Part shown: one piece after another, positions 55,401-64,000 of the stretch
Numbering within the stretch: the first letter of the stretch is position 1
Layout: every line of letters starts with the position of its first letter
Assembly (NCBI GenBank): GCA_013396995.1
Contig: VWZP01002893.1
Coordinates: 62,001 to 126,000, forward strand
From: Dicaeum eximium
Taxonomy: Eukaryota; Chordata; Aves; Passeriformes; Dicaeidae
Direction of reading: 5' to 3'
Length of the DNA: 64,000 bases
The notes under the pieces: generated by a model
The model's input: only the letters and a program-made list of their open reading frames with translations
What the model was told of the DNA's origin: nothing
Databases searched by the model: none
Translations under genes and position numbers: made by a program

Positions 55401-58400
55401 CAGGGCACCTATACTATGAGCTTCATCAAGGTACAGATAGGATTTGTACTTCTTCTTAAGGGCAATCACTTCAGGCAAACGGACTATGGATCCCTCCATA
55501 CTGTTGAGAAACAAAAATTCAGTATAAGTTGATTTAATAATGGGGACCACCTTACAGAGACTAAAATCACTAAGCTTTCATTTCTTCATTCTTTCAGTAA
55601 TTACAAACACTTAAAATTTGCTAGACCATCATAGTCTGTAGAAATGCACTTCTCCTCCTTGCACCTGGGGTCCAGATCTCTGCTTTCTACCTGTTCAGCA
55701 TCTCTGGGATGCTGACACACAGACTAATCAGTAGCAACAACAGGAAGTTAGGGCACAGGAATGTGTTCAGTAATAATTAATTTATAAAATTATCTCAGTA
55801 TTATAAAATTATCTCAGTTTTACTTCCACCCTAATGTTAGTATTCTGACTTGACATGTACTTACCTGATATTTCTAAGAACTGACTAGGCTTTCATTACT
55901 AACACTCAAACCACCACATTTTGTACTGAAAGTCACTAGGATTTAAATGCCTAACACAGCTATGCCTACTGCTCCTACCCACTCTTAGCAAAAACATTAA
56001 ATTTGTGCAATTCCATTCACACTAGCATGATCTAGTGAGCACAGGAAGAATGGAATGGACAAGCAACTTAAGACCTCAGCTCTGATATAAATAGTCAGTT
56101 TTGATTAATTAATTTCTACAGTCCAATTAGGATGTGGGAAGCATTGTGATAACATCAGGTACAGCTACAGTAGTAGCAACAGAAAGCCCAGGATGTGAGA
56201 CATACACAGTGTAATGTAATTAACAGATGAGACTAATGAAATAACTATGAAGTGACAATATTCATAGTTTGATTTGGCAAAGAAACCCAAACACTAAGCA
56301 TTTAGATCTCATGTGGAGGGTCTTAGGAATATAAAGAATAGTTTGTACCTGTATATTCCTTCCACCAAGATAAGAATTTTTTTCCAGGGCCTCCGTGTAC
56401 GAGGTTGCCCATGCACAATAGCATCTTTGAGCAGCTTCTCCAGGCTTTGCATATCTGCACCAGAAATTACTGTTAAATGGTACCAAAACAGCTACCAGCT
56501 TGAACTTTGACATGACTAAAGACAGCAATACTCCAGAAAGGCACAAATTGCTCCAGCATGGAGGACAGACCATATACAAGTCAATAAGCACAGGCTTCAT
56601 CTACCTACAGGCCCATGGATGAAATTGAAGGGAACAGGGACTGAACTCCAAGGAAGAATTTCATCATTCTAAACTAAAAGCACAAGTTAGAGCATTAGGC
56701 ACAAACAGAGAAAGTGTGTGTGGGGTAAAACAAGGAAGGTATCTCATTCTGATGGAAAGAGAAAGCAATGTCCTTGTGGATGTAAATAATTCAGAATAGA
56801 ACAACAGAACAGAGCTAGAACACAACAAGTTCAAGGATAATCAATTAAAGATAAGTAGAAGATAGATCAAAGTGCAGAAAAGAAGCAGGGCAACTGTACT
56901 TTTTTATTTCTTTGTTTAAAATTGAAGGGATTAGAAGTGGAAACAGGAAGCCTCTAAACCAAAGGAGAAAACAAAAGAAAGAGAACCACCAGTGTAGGAA
57001 AAAGGACAATGTTCAGCATATCAGAAACTAAACAGATGAAACTGTTAGTAGAAATGTATTCTGAAATCTTACAAGCTTTGTTTACAAACACTTGATGTGA
57101 TCCTAAGAGACCTAACTAATGTGAACAAATACATACATGTGGAATCAGTCCTGAAAAAAAACTCCGAGGAAAGGAGTGAAGATGGGATTAATCAAAGCAT
57201 AAAAGTGCTGAGCAAGAGACAGATATTAACATTAGGGAATGAAAAAGAGCACAAATTAATAATGGAAAGAGAATTGGTAGACTAGGGCAGTTGTAGTGGC
57301 AAAAGGAGCTTGTGAACTAGATCTAGACTAAAAACTAAACAGTTAAGTAGGTCAGTATGCGGACTGTTAAAAGACAGCTCATGTTCAGAAAGTCAACGAT
57401 GAAGAAGTCAGCAGTGTAGTCCCTCTCTCCAACAGGTCTCTCAATGAAGGAGAGACAAAGTTAGTATGGTTAGGGAAAACAATGGAAAAGAAACTTCTAC
57501 TCTAATTTTTCAAGAAGCAGGGCAAGATGAGTCTGAGCTTAATAAAAAGGACAAACTACAGAATAAGGCAGGAAAAAAAGAACAACATCGAACATGGAAT
57601 TTCAGGAGAAGTTTTTATTCCCCCCCCGCTTAATTTCTAAAAATCTGAGTATGAATGAAGCCATTAACATCTCAAGAAAATTACATTAAAAAGGCAGCAC
57701 AGAGTATAACAAGAGTAGAACTGAGAACACATACAGAAATATGAACTGAACATCATCTTGACAGGCCAAAACCATTGTTTGCATTTTGCCTTGATTCTAA
57801 TCTGCCATTACATTCTCTTCCACAGAAACCCACCATCTAGAATGTTTCTAGAATATCCCACAATTTCACCAGGGCTAGTTTGTAGCCATTCCCACAAATC
57901 ATCTATTTTTCATCACAGCAGCTTCTAAGTCCTTTTCCCCATAGCCAGAACTATGTTTGTCATCAATGTTCTTTGAAATTCTTCAACTGGATGCAATGCT
58001 CAGAAGTATGCCCATACAAATGCAGAAGTTAAATGCAAAGCTTTTGTGATCTTGCCCAGCAACCAAAATTCATGAAGAATTAAAAAGAAAAAATGAATCT
58101 TACAAAAAGCTCTACTTTTTTGTAAAACAAATTATTCAAATGAGAGAAAACAAGAAAGAGCAAACACAAAAGAAACAGTAAGCACAGCAGAGAGAATCCA
58201 CACTATCAAGTAGGACAAAGAAAGAAAAATAATTGCAGTCACCCAAGCTTTGCTGTTACCAACACATATTTCAAAGAGAGCAAGAGTCATCATGATCTCA
58301 GAGACTGACACTACCAAGAGTATTTGGAGTACCTGAAGAACTAAGGTAGTTCTTACCAATCAAGAACAACCACATGCCTCTTTCATCAAGAGTAAGAGAA

Positions 58401-61400
58401 GGAAATCTTAAGTAGTTTTAACCTGTAAGTTACTATAAATACCTTATTTGGAGGAAGATGAAACTAGGAAATTTAAAAATCTGTGTATTTTGGAAACAAA
58501 CACTTACATACTTAAAGCAAGTAATTAATTGAACTTAATCTATGCTTCATGTCCCGAAAATTCTTTTGGGTACTACACTGTGCCAATTCGTGACTCTCTA
58601 GTTTAGCTAGGACATCTGCAATCATTAGCTTTTGTTACTGTAGGAGCATGTTAGCATCTAGTTCTAAAATTAAATTTTCTTATCCCCCAAAATGTAACCT
58701 AGACCCCTACAAGACTGCATTATTATGTTACAGACTATTACTAGAACAGTCTAACCACGCTGAACTACCCAAGCATGGTAAAACAAGAAGCCATGTTAAA
58801 ACACCAGTGCCCCTAGATTTGCCAAAGGGTAGCATGTTCTTCTCCATATGAGAAGATGTAGGCCAGAACAGCTTCAGGATAAAAGTGTTATTAGTTGGGA
58901 CTGAACATATTAAAAAAATCTGATTCAGGATGATTCAACTTTCTGTAGCAGCAGTCTTCTGACCTTCCATATAACTAGCAATTGATCTCATAGCATGAAA
59001 TTGGATTTTCAGCTATTAGAAGATAGAAAATATAGTATCTGGTCTATAGCATCTGCAGAAAGGCAGAGTCCACCATCTGATACTTACTGTTGTGCTTAAA
59101 GATTCGAATAGTTGCTCCTGACAGTCTTGCTCCGAGCACTAGTGATGCATGATTCAGTTCATCACTCAGAATCAGACAGCCCTGAATTAGAAGGGGAAAG
59201 AGGAAGATATTGAAAAGGTTATGTTTCACAGCCAAGCATGTAACATCTTTCAGCTCTGAAGTGCTTCAAGATCATCTAAGAAAAAAAATTCTAACATAAA
59301 TGCAGCTAGTCCAGGCAAGACTCGCTAAGATCCAATCTGCAGTCTTAGTATGGCAAATAAAAATACACAACTGCTCTTAACTGAAAGAAACACTCAAGTT
59401 TCACTTTTCCTAGAAGTCCTGCAGCTGAATCTGCCTGAGTATCTCATGCTGCTGATGAGTACTCATCCTCCTATGCAGTCAGGTAAAACAGGGGGCAGAG
59501 CAGCTTGCCACAGTTCACTCAGCAAGTTGACAGTGCTGCCAAGAAACAGGACACCAAACACATATCCTGCCTTTTAACGTAGGTTAAAAGCCTTATCAAA
59601 GCTGCACTATTACTTCCATTAGGAGGCAACCACTGACAAAACCCATGTGTAGATGGAGGTAATATACAAGAGACAGAAAGTGGAAAACAGAATTGCATGG
59701 TGAACTGGAGAAATTTTCTGAAGCCATTAAACATGATACTGAATTAATTTGCTTTTTCAAAAAAACCCAGAAGATAAATCCTTGGACAAACATTAAAACA
59801 GGATATGTATGCTTTGACAGCAGTGATGATTACAGGTCAATAACTGACATGATGAACATTCAGTCACAGCATTATCACTGTGGACTACAGGAATGTATGT
59901 ATATTGGGGGATTAATATATAAGGGAGCAACAATATTTCTAAATAACCTTGGCCCACTCCAATTACTATGCAAACATGCTGCAACTTCAGAAGTGACTTT
60001 GCTCAGTTAAAAATCTAGAAAGGGTGTCAAGATGCTGAAGATCTAACACTGAAACATGCTCATTCCATGCTTCTCTAATAACAACTGATGGCGGGAAGAA
60101 ATCAAGAGGATTTCTCCTCTGCAATGGGAATTACTAGAAAGGACTGTGAAAAGTATTGCCTATAGTTATACAAGGAGTGTCACAGACAACAGGAGTACTT
60201 TCTCCAGAACAAAGGAGACTCTGCACTACAACTGTGATGAACCTAGAAACACTTTTCGTTCTGAGAAAACTCGAGACTGGTTTTCCCCAGAAACTGCAAC
60301 AAATGCCATGTGTTCATACTGCTGCTACAAACATACACACTACATATTTCATAGACTTGGCATATGAAATATGGACATTTCCAACGAGTGTTTGCTCTTT
60401 GGAACTACTATACCAGACATGGTATACATCAGAGAGTATTGCTGTTAAACACTACTGTATCAAAAAATGTGAATATAATAATCCAGTACTAGTATCCTTC
60501 TTGAATGGTAGAAAGCAGGAAAAGTGATAGATTTAAAAAAAAAAAAATAAAAGAAGAGATTAATTGCCTAGAATAAGCTTTTCCATAAAAATAAGGATGA
60601 GCTTTTGGTGGAGAAAGTAGACTTAATAAATTGATCAGCAGGAGCAGCCTCTTTTCACCCTCTGCTAACAGGACATTCAATTAGAAACAAATTAATTTGA
60701 AACTGAAGAAGTAGTAACTAGTACTGTCTGCCACTAGAAAGAGGGCAATGGATCACATAAGCCACTGGCACAGTACTGCAATCACTGATGATTATCTGTA
60801 AAACTGGGTGATGCTGCTACAATGAAAATACTTCAGTTACATTTATCAGCAAATTTACATTTGAGAAAGCATCCAGGACAAGGCTAATAGGAACTGGAGA
60901 TGACAGTACTTGGGCTCTAGAAAAATATGTCAGTGAAGATCAGGCTTACCACCACATCCTGCAAGGCCGATTGAAGTGAATGCCACATTTTACTACAGAG
61001 TGCTATGTACATGAATTGTGAAATTCAGTCCTGAGCACTTAATTTTACAACTCACCTACATGTGGAAATTAATATGCTTTCTTACTACCAAAGAATATCC
61101 TTCAAGCATCATTGTTCTAACTCAATTGTCTAGCCTCTCTCAATCCAGAGCTACGATGGAAACCTCTGTGCTAAAGGCAGTACAGAACGGTGTTATTACC
61201 TAGTTATGCTGACTACATTAATGATACTTAATCCAAAACAGGCAAGTTTGAGAGTCTAGCTTAGCCTCAAATGGTCTAACAACTTCTGACTAAGTAACCC
61301 TCAAATGTCACATTGTCTGTGGTCTAGACTCAACATGGCAGTGACTGTACCAGGCACGTGACAACTTGGCTGTGAACAGAGGGTCCCTACTGCTGAAAAC

Positions 61401-63901
61401 CACCAGGTGCAGAAAGACCTGGTTTTAGTGATGCTTTAACAGTGCTGAAATACAACTTTCAGTCTACACCAACAATACTTATTTTCAGCATCTGCTTCGT
61501 AGAGGCTGCTGTTAACAAGGCATAGTGAATAAAGATCAACTAAACAATGATGAAATGTTGGAATTCCTTTTGCTGACTAATACTGATCAAATTATGGCAT
61601 AGAGGTGGATCTAGGATAGTCAGATTGGATATGTTGCTATTAAAAGAGGATTCAGTAGGAACATAAACTAAATGCTTCAGGATTCCACAGAGCAGAAAAA
61701 GACAGGTGGTCCAGTATATGTGAGCAACTATACTCAGCAGCTTGTTTCTAGCTAATTCAGTAGTAATACAGGAGCCCAGATACCATTAACTTCGAAGACA
61801 TCTTGTGTTCCAAGCAGCTTTACAGTTGAAAACTAAGTAGGACATGCAAAAAGACACAAACAGTCATTAAAAAAAAAAAAGCCCAAGAGTTTAATTAAGC
61901 ACGAGAATCTCTGAGCTTTACTGAGGACTGTCAAACAGGTTGTGCACACACAATTAATTCTGAACTGGGTGGTGCCAAAATTCAGGATTTATGTGTCCTT
62001 ATCTGCAGACAATGAAGAAATCAAATGTGCAGTGAGAAGCAACTTCAGGCAGCCAAAAAAAACATTTAGTGAATATTCTAAACTGCAAAATGGTTCATTT
62101 GACAAGAACTCTTTTCTTCACTAGAGTGCAATTTCTGTTTGGAGTATTCACTTGAGTATAAGGGCACTTGTACTATGAGGCAAAAGCTTCTTACTACTTT
62201 ATTTCAAGTGAAGAAGAAACTAAGTATCCTCATGACTAACCCAGTAAGGACTGCTGTACCCATTTATGACAAGAGTTGGCTTAGTAAAGTGACCTGCATA
62301 GAAAAAGGTATGTTACATGCCTTGATATTTACTGTTCAGATTCTCTCAATGGTTGTAAAACCTGTTGAAGTTCAAAGGTGAAAACTCAGGATCTGAGTAA
62401 GGTGTCTCAAGGGTATTATAAGGTATTGAAGCCATACAGTGGGCTCCTCCACACAGAAAAAAAGATTGAGTAAATTTGCACAAATGAGTAATTTGTAGTG
62501 GCAACAAAGATCAACCTAGTTAAACGTATCTGATAGTGTGTACTGAATCTGAAAGGTCTCACAGAAATCATGAATCATTTTTCTGTTGAACATAAAACTG
62601 GAGAGATGTGGAAGGACAAACAGACAAAAAATGCAGGTAAAAGATATTTCAGAAGTAACATATGTTGCTCAGATTCATAGCACTGCAGAAGTATTTGACT
62701 CCAGAAAGACTAGATTTGAAGCACTGAATTTCTCTCTAGCACCAGACTCAAAAATGTTTTTTTTAAATATGCAAACATGATATTTAAAACTTAACAGACC
62801 AAAAGAAAAGGCACACGATGTAGACAGTGCTACTCAATTGTTATTAAAAAAAAAAAATAGTGTGCAGGAAAACACGGAAGCTAATCCAAAAGACAATCAA
62901 TCACCAGGAAGAAAAGTTGCCAGGAAGAACAAGGCAGCAAATTTATGATCACTAGATATCGCACGTGGAAGATTTAGGAAGTAATCTCAGGCAGTAAAAA
63001 TATTAATTAATTAAATAAAAGGAAAATAATTCATTACACAGGGACAAATAATTCCAATAGACTAGCAGTATTAGACTGACAGTGAATCATTGTCCAAAAA
63101 AAAAAAAAGTTTCAGTACTTGCACTATTTGACTCTAAGGAAGAGCTAAGAGAATATGTATTTTGCATCAGAAGAGGCAAAAAAATCACTTTTATTTCCTT
63201 TTCCAATAACGAAAATAGCATTGTTGGAAATACTGGACACTCAGACTAATTGTTTATTGTTTTAAGGGGCACACAGTAAACATCATGAGTCTTTACAATT
63301 GACCTTATTTCCCTGAGTTGACCTTATTTCAACCTTTCTACTTCTTCAAAGGAACGATTTTTTAAGCTGTCACTCAAAGATAATAAATTCTCTATGTACC
63401 AACATGCAATTCAGCTTATCTGTGTAGCTGACACAGCCAGTTCTTAGTGTCTCAAAAGCACCAAAATACCTTCAGCCAATCAGCCTGTTATCAGCCAGCA
63501 TTTCACACACCAAGGAGTAGCCTGAGGAAGCAAGCCTTAACATGCTAGGCTTTGTCCCAGAGAGAAAGTTCTGGGCTGCTACTGGTCCCATGGATGCTGT
63601 TTCCCTAAGAGATTTTTGCAATGGTTAGAGATGCATACTGTGACCTACAGTTTCCATAGAGAATATCTGCAGGGGCTGCCACTGAGGAAAAGCAAAAGCA
63701 AACAAGTAGCTTTTAGAAAAATTAACCACTAGAATCTCTTTGTTAGGTGAGCTTTTGTCCATGACTTAAGCCATACCTTGCCAACTAAAGCAGGAATGTT
63801 CATAGAGTTGGTTGCAAATCCCATTCCATATGCCATTGCAGATTCCACACCTAGGAACCTGGCAACTAGCTTTTCCAGCTCCTCATGCTTGTCCAAGTTT
63901 C
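16306..63901 (-). CDS. SPTLC2: SPTLC2, serine palmitoyltransferase subunit 2: 3' eight coding exons (gene span in window)
   Basis: SPTLC2 pairs with SPTLC1 in the endoplasmic reticulum membrane to condense L-serine with palmitoyl-CoA into 3-ketosphinganine, the committed step of sphingolipid synthesis. It belongs to the alpha-oxoamine synthase family of fold-type I PLP enzymes and carries the catalytic lysine that SPTLC1 lacks. Joining the eight exons gives one open frame of about 351 residues ending DETTYEETED, equal to human residues 212-562 with no insertion or deletion. Visible catalytic parts are the cofactor-stacking histidine in DELNHAS, aspartate and histidine in LDEAHS (344 and 347), and the PLP lysine in TFTKSFG (379). 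Residues mutated in human hereditary sensory neuropathy, V359, G382 and I504, are conserved. Near identity to SPTLC2 and the carboxy-terminal tail argue against SPTLC3. Exons for residues 1-211 lie beyond position 64000. Nothing suggests a pseudogene. Confidence 0.97.
17059..17100. repeat. 21-bp tandem duplication
   Basis: Two adjacent copies of TAAAATAAARAGTTATTCTGG differ at one base (G or A). This is a simple local duplication within the SPTLC2 intron, with no apparent function. Confidence 0.85.
19790..20690 (-). mobile_element. CR1 LINE fragment, 5' part of the reverse transcriptase ORF (degraded)
   Basis: The minus strand encodes broken pieces of a CR1-type ORF2. From 20446 there is the linker segment, with KAHLELSLSEDIK, KEGRDTV and a diverged AEVFNAFF-like end. 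From 20115 there is the segment that starts the reverse transcriptase domain, with REHLNKINMHESSGPAELHP and LRELAVAA. Nucleotide similarity to CR1 seems to continue left to about 19790 and right to about 20690. Frames are interrupted and the ends are ragged, so this is an old dead copy. Neither the 3' end nor a target-site duplication is visible. It lies in the same orientation as SPTLC2. Confidence 0.8.
21494..21623 (-). CDS. SPTLC2: SPTLC2 coding exon (human exon 11)
   Basis: The exon is 130 bases long: one base completes a split glycine codon, then 43 codons from AFGREMLKRN to HTKEMLDT. The acceptor is CTGGCAG and the donor ACA/GTAAGT. It carries the small-domain core [20 protein letters not shown]. 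The isoleucine equivalent to human I504, mutated in hereditary sensory neuropathy type 1C, is present. Human has ILDT where this has MLDT. Confidence 0.97.
21624..23642 (-). other. SPTLC2: SPTLC2 intron 10 (about 2.0 kb)
   Basis: The intron is bounded by donor GTATGT (23642) and acceptor GGCAG (21624). It is AT-rich, with a 14-bp tandem duplication (22094-22121) and no recognisable transposon or gene. Confidence 0.9.
22094..22121. repeat. 14-bp tandem duplication
   Basis: CACTTTATATGTAT occurs twice in direct succession without mismatch. It is a simple duplication within an intron. Confidence 0.85.
23643..23778 (-). CDS. SPTLC2: SPTLC2 coding exon (human exon 10)
   Basis: The exon is 136 bases: GG completes the split glycine of the exon before, then 44 codons run from RARVQQLAEN to MLYMPAKI, and GG begins the next split glycine. 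The acceptor is TTTTCTAG and the donor GG/GTATGT. The peptide NTRYFRRRLKEMGFIIYG is human-like, and RARVQQ replaces human KECVQQ. It lies 29.6 kb from the preceding exon. Confidence 0.97.
29340..30000 (-). mobile_element. CR1 LINE fragment, 3' part of ORF2
   Basis: The minus strand reads as the carboxy-terminal end of a CR1 ORF2, in several frames. It begins with ERGLGVLVDNRLSVGQQCA and continues with SRSREVILHLYSALVRPQLE and a CVQFW segment. It ends NMRKKFFIVQMTEHCNRSPR near 29400. This is the usual final part of the reverse transcriptase ORF, so the copy is 5'-truncated, as most genomic CR1 copies are. Frameshifts and stops show it is inactive. It lies in the sense direction of the host intron. 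Confidence 0.88.
32220..32660. promoter_or_regulatory. CpG-richer intronic patch with YY1-like motifs
   Basis: About 440 bases carry some 17 CpG dinucleotides and clearly higher GC than the AT-rich intron around them. On the plus strand AAAGATGGCTGC (32616-32627) fits the YY1 core AAnATGGC, and GGCCATATGGC follows at about 32643. Such a patch could be an enhancer or an unannotated start site, or an old GC-rich insertion. No transcript can be deduced from sequence alone. Confidence 0.35.
33299..33625 (-). mobile_element. CR1 LINE, 3' end fragment
   Basis: On the plus strand the copy begins AGAATCACAGAA, the reverse complement of the ATTCTGTG-type octamer that ends CR1 elements. It continues with the typical CR1 3' sequence: TTTGGGTTGGAAGTGACC, ACTAGACCAGGTTGCTCAGA and CCATCCAGCCTGGCCT. 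The 3' end is therefore at about 33299 and the element points left. A run of 15 A (plus strand) near 33493 replaces part of the usual sequence. It is truncated and non-coding. Confidence 0.9.
34285..34440 (-). mobile_element. Diverged CR1 remnant
   Basis: Phrases such as GGAGACTCTACAACCTCCAC, CCAATGCTTGAGCACCCT and a following TTTCAGAAACTCTTTCCC resemble the CR1 3' region at low identity. This is an old remnant with no coding capacity, about 660 bases from the better-preserved copy at 33299-33625. It could be part of the same or of an older insertion. Confidence 0.55.
37672..37714 (-). other. Possible 43-nt cassette exon in SPTLC2 intron 9
   Basis: On the minus strand, ATTTTCCAG precedes 43 bases that end AAG at a perfect donor, GTAAGA. 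One frame is open through all 14 codons (DTLSSGGTGPWYPK). Joined to the upstream SPTLC2 exon in its real phase, it would give a stop codon after two codons. The polypyrimidine tract is modest. It may be a chance pair of splice-like sites. Confidence 0.15.
43505..43755. repeat. Low-complexity A/C-only block
   Basis: About 250 bases of the plus strand are almost entirely A and C, in irregular runs that include ten C followed by nine A. There is no fixed repeat unit. The minus strand, which is the sense strand of the SPTLC2 transcript, is therefore G/U-only with several G runs. Open frames here, such as one of 129 codons on the minus strand, are products of composition. Confidence 0.9.
44721..44760. 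repeat. 20-bp tandem duplication
   Basis: Two adjacent copies of TTGGTTAGAAATARYCAGCT match at 18 of 20 bases. It lies 46 bases beyond the donor of the candidate cassette exon at 44806-44949. Confidence 0.85.
44806..44949 (-). other. Candidate 144-nt cassette exon in SPTLC2 intron 9
   Basis: On the minus strand a pyrimidine-rich acceptor (ATTTCTTTATAG) precedes 144 bases that end CCAG at a consensus donor, GTAAGA. The segment is richer in GC than the intron around it. One frame is open through all 48 codons and has a protein-like composition, starting SWLLFSLARRWYFSVYG and ending PPQRYLTIQ. I recognise no family in it. In the phase set by the upstream SPTLC2 exon (one base carried over), a TAG would come after about 29 codons, so inclusion would truncate the enzyme before its last 127 residues. 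It could be a poison exon, an exon of a nested transcript or a chance occurrence. Confidence 0.35.
53186..53223 (-). other. Possible 38-nt cassette exon 161 bp after SPTLC2 exon 9
   Basis: On the minus strand TTCTGCTTGGCAG precedes 38 bases ending CTAGAG at a consensus donor, GTAAGT. Spliced after the upstream exon in its real phase, it continues the frame (DQPNNSIKSFLLE). It would then shift the next exon, which reads GGA GAG CAC GTG TGC AGC AGC TAG, a stop after seven codons. Good splice borders so near a constitutive exon are suggestive, but there is no proof of use. Confidence 0.25.
53385..53511 (-). CDS. SPTLC2: SPTLC2 coding exon (human exon 9)
   Basis: The exon is 127 bases: 42 codons from ELVDYLRTYS to EDGTTV, plus the first base of a split glycine. 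The acceptor is TTTTGCTAG and the donor TTG/GTGAGT. It encodes the helix after the PLP lysine, including SHSAAYATSMSPPVVEQIIT, where human has SHSAVYATSLSPP. It directly follows the GGKK end of the catalytic exon in phase 0. Confidence 0.97.
53512..55280 (-). other. SPTLC2: SPTLC2 intron 8 (about 1.8 kb)
   Basis: The donor is GTAAAA (55280) and the acceptor GCTAG (53512). The intron is AT-rich, with poly(A) runs near 54798 and no recognisable gene or transposon. Confidence 0.9.
55281..55500 (-). CDS. SPTLC2: SPTLC2 catalytic exon with PLP lysine (human exon 8)
   Basis: The exon is 220 bases: T completes a split serine, then 73 codons run from MEGSIVRLPE to GGYIGGKK. The acceptor is TCTCAACAG and the donor AAG/GTAAAA. 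It holds YLYLDEAHSIGALGPSGRG with the cofactor-binding aspartate and histidine, then DVMMGTFTKSFG with the Schiff-base lysine, 379 in human numbering. V359 and G382, sites of human neuropathy mutations, are present. At position 384 this sequence has alanine (TTTGGCGCTGCAGGA, read FGAAG) where human has serine. Confidence 0.98.
55501..56348 (-). other. SPTLC2: SPTLC2 intron 7 (848 bp)
   Basis: The donor is GTACAA (56348) and the acceptor CAACAG (55501). It contains a 19-bp perfect tandem duplication around 55782-55818 and nothing else recognisable. Confidence 0.9.
55782..55818. repeat. 19-bp tandem duplication
   Basis: TTATAAAATTATCTCAGTA is followed at once by a second copy, which diverges only after its eighteenth base. 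It is a simple duplication within an intron. Confidence 0.85.
56349..56454 (-). CDS. SPTLC2: SPTLC2 coding exon (human exon 7)
   Basis: The exon is 106 bases: AT completes a split asparagine, then 34 codons run from MQSLEKLLKD to ILVEGIY, and AG starts the split serine of the next exon. The acceptor is TGGTGCAG and the donor TACAG/GTACAA. The stretch GQPRTRRPWKKILILVEGIY is a conserved part of the large PLP domain. Human has IVYG where this has IVHG. Confidence 0.97.
56455..59087 (-). other. SPTLC2: SPTLC2 intron 6 (about 2.6 kb)
   Basis: The donor is GTAAGT (59087) and the acceptor GTGCAG (56455). The intron is AT-rich and strongly purine-rich on the plus strand between about 56700 and 57600. 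No gene or transposon was recognised. Confidence 0.9.
59088..59181 (-). CDS. SPTLC2: SPTLC2 coding exon (human exon 6)
   Basis: The exon is 94 bases: 31 codons from GCLILSDELN to IRIFKHN, plus A, the first base of the next asparagine codon. The acceptor is CTAATTCAG and the donor ACA/GTAAGT. The histidine in DELNHASL aligns with the residue that stacks on the PLP ring in alpha-oxoamine synthases. The remainder, VLGARLSGATIRIF, is identical to human as I recall it. Confidence 0.97.
59182..63776 (-). other. SPTLC2: SPTLC2 intron 5 (about 4.6 kb)
   Basis: The donor is GTATGG (63776) and the acceptor ATTCAG (59182). It is AT-rich with several A runs (60535, 62845 and 63097) and a short repeated TTGACCTTATTTC near 63299-63331. 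No gene or transposon was recognised. Confidence 0.9.
63777..63901 (-). CDS. SPTLC2: SPTLC2 coding exon (human exon 5), first one in the window
   Basis: The exon is 125 bases: GA completes a split glycine, then 41 codons run from NLDKHEELEK to NIPALVGK. The acceptor is TTATGTGCAG and the donor AAG/GTATGG. The peptide LGVESAMAYGMGFATNSMNI is the family's glycine-rich segment that helps bind the PLP phosphate. N in NLDKHE corresponds to human residue 212. The incoming phase requires an upstream exon ending in a single G, which must lie beyond the window. Confidence 0.97.
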
Positions 63902-64000
63902 CTGCACATAAAACAAATGGGAAATTCAGAGTAAGAAGAAGCTTTCACTATTACTAAATTCTACAAAGAGAATTTCCACCAACCAAATTGTGCTTTATTT
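63902..64000 (-). other. SPTLC2: SPTLC2 intron 4, 3' end (partial)
   Basis: The last 99 bases of the window are intron sequence leading into the GTGCAG acceptor at 63902. Exons 1-4 and the promoter lie further right. Confidence 0.85.

Noticed and set aside
1..64000. Prokaryotic features, CRISPR arrays, toxin or viral genes
   Set aside because: None was seen. The whole window is explained as a vertebrate gene locus with introns, repeats and flanks.

Overview
The window reads as a single-copy avian nuclear locus. The reasons are split coding exons with GT/AG borders, several CR1-type LINE fragments of the kind that dominate bird interspersed repeats, AT-rich introns and one strong CpG island. 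Nothing prokaryotic is present: no operons, CRISPR arrays, phage or plasmid functions.

The main gene is SPTLC2, on the minus strand. It encodes the long-chain-base subunit 2 of serine palmitoyltransferase, the catalytic PLP-binding subunit of the first step of sphingolipid synthesis. Eight coding exons can be placed to the base. In transcript order they are 63901-63777, 59181-59088, 56454-56349, 55500-55281, 53511-53385, 23778-23643, 21623-21494 and 16425-16306. Their splice phases agree throughout, and together they give about 351 residues, matching residues 212-562 of the 562-residue human protein. The amino-terminal exons (1-4 in human numbering) lie to the right of the window. The stop codon is at 16306-16308. 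A long 3' UTR probably runs to a polyadenylation signal at 10394-10399.

Left of SPTLC2, also on the minus strand, a GC-rich island (about 7450-9350) contains one exon with a signal peptide (8295-8155). I assign it to the first coding exon of isthmin 2 (ISM2), from its sequence and from the human gene order, in which ISM2 follows SPTLC2 on the same strand. No other ISM2 exon could be supported, so 1-8154 is taken as its first intron. The two genes are a head-to-tail pair about 2 kb apart.

The 29.6-kb intron 53384-23779 separates the exon following the catalytic-lysine exon from the last three exons. It holds three CR1 fragments, a CpG-richer patch, a 250-bp stretch of almost only A and C on the plus strand, and three sequences with good splice borders that could act as cassette exons. 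A fourth CR1 fragment lies in the intron before the last exon. No new biological system was found. The best leads are the candidate cassette exons and the intronic CpG-rich patch.
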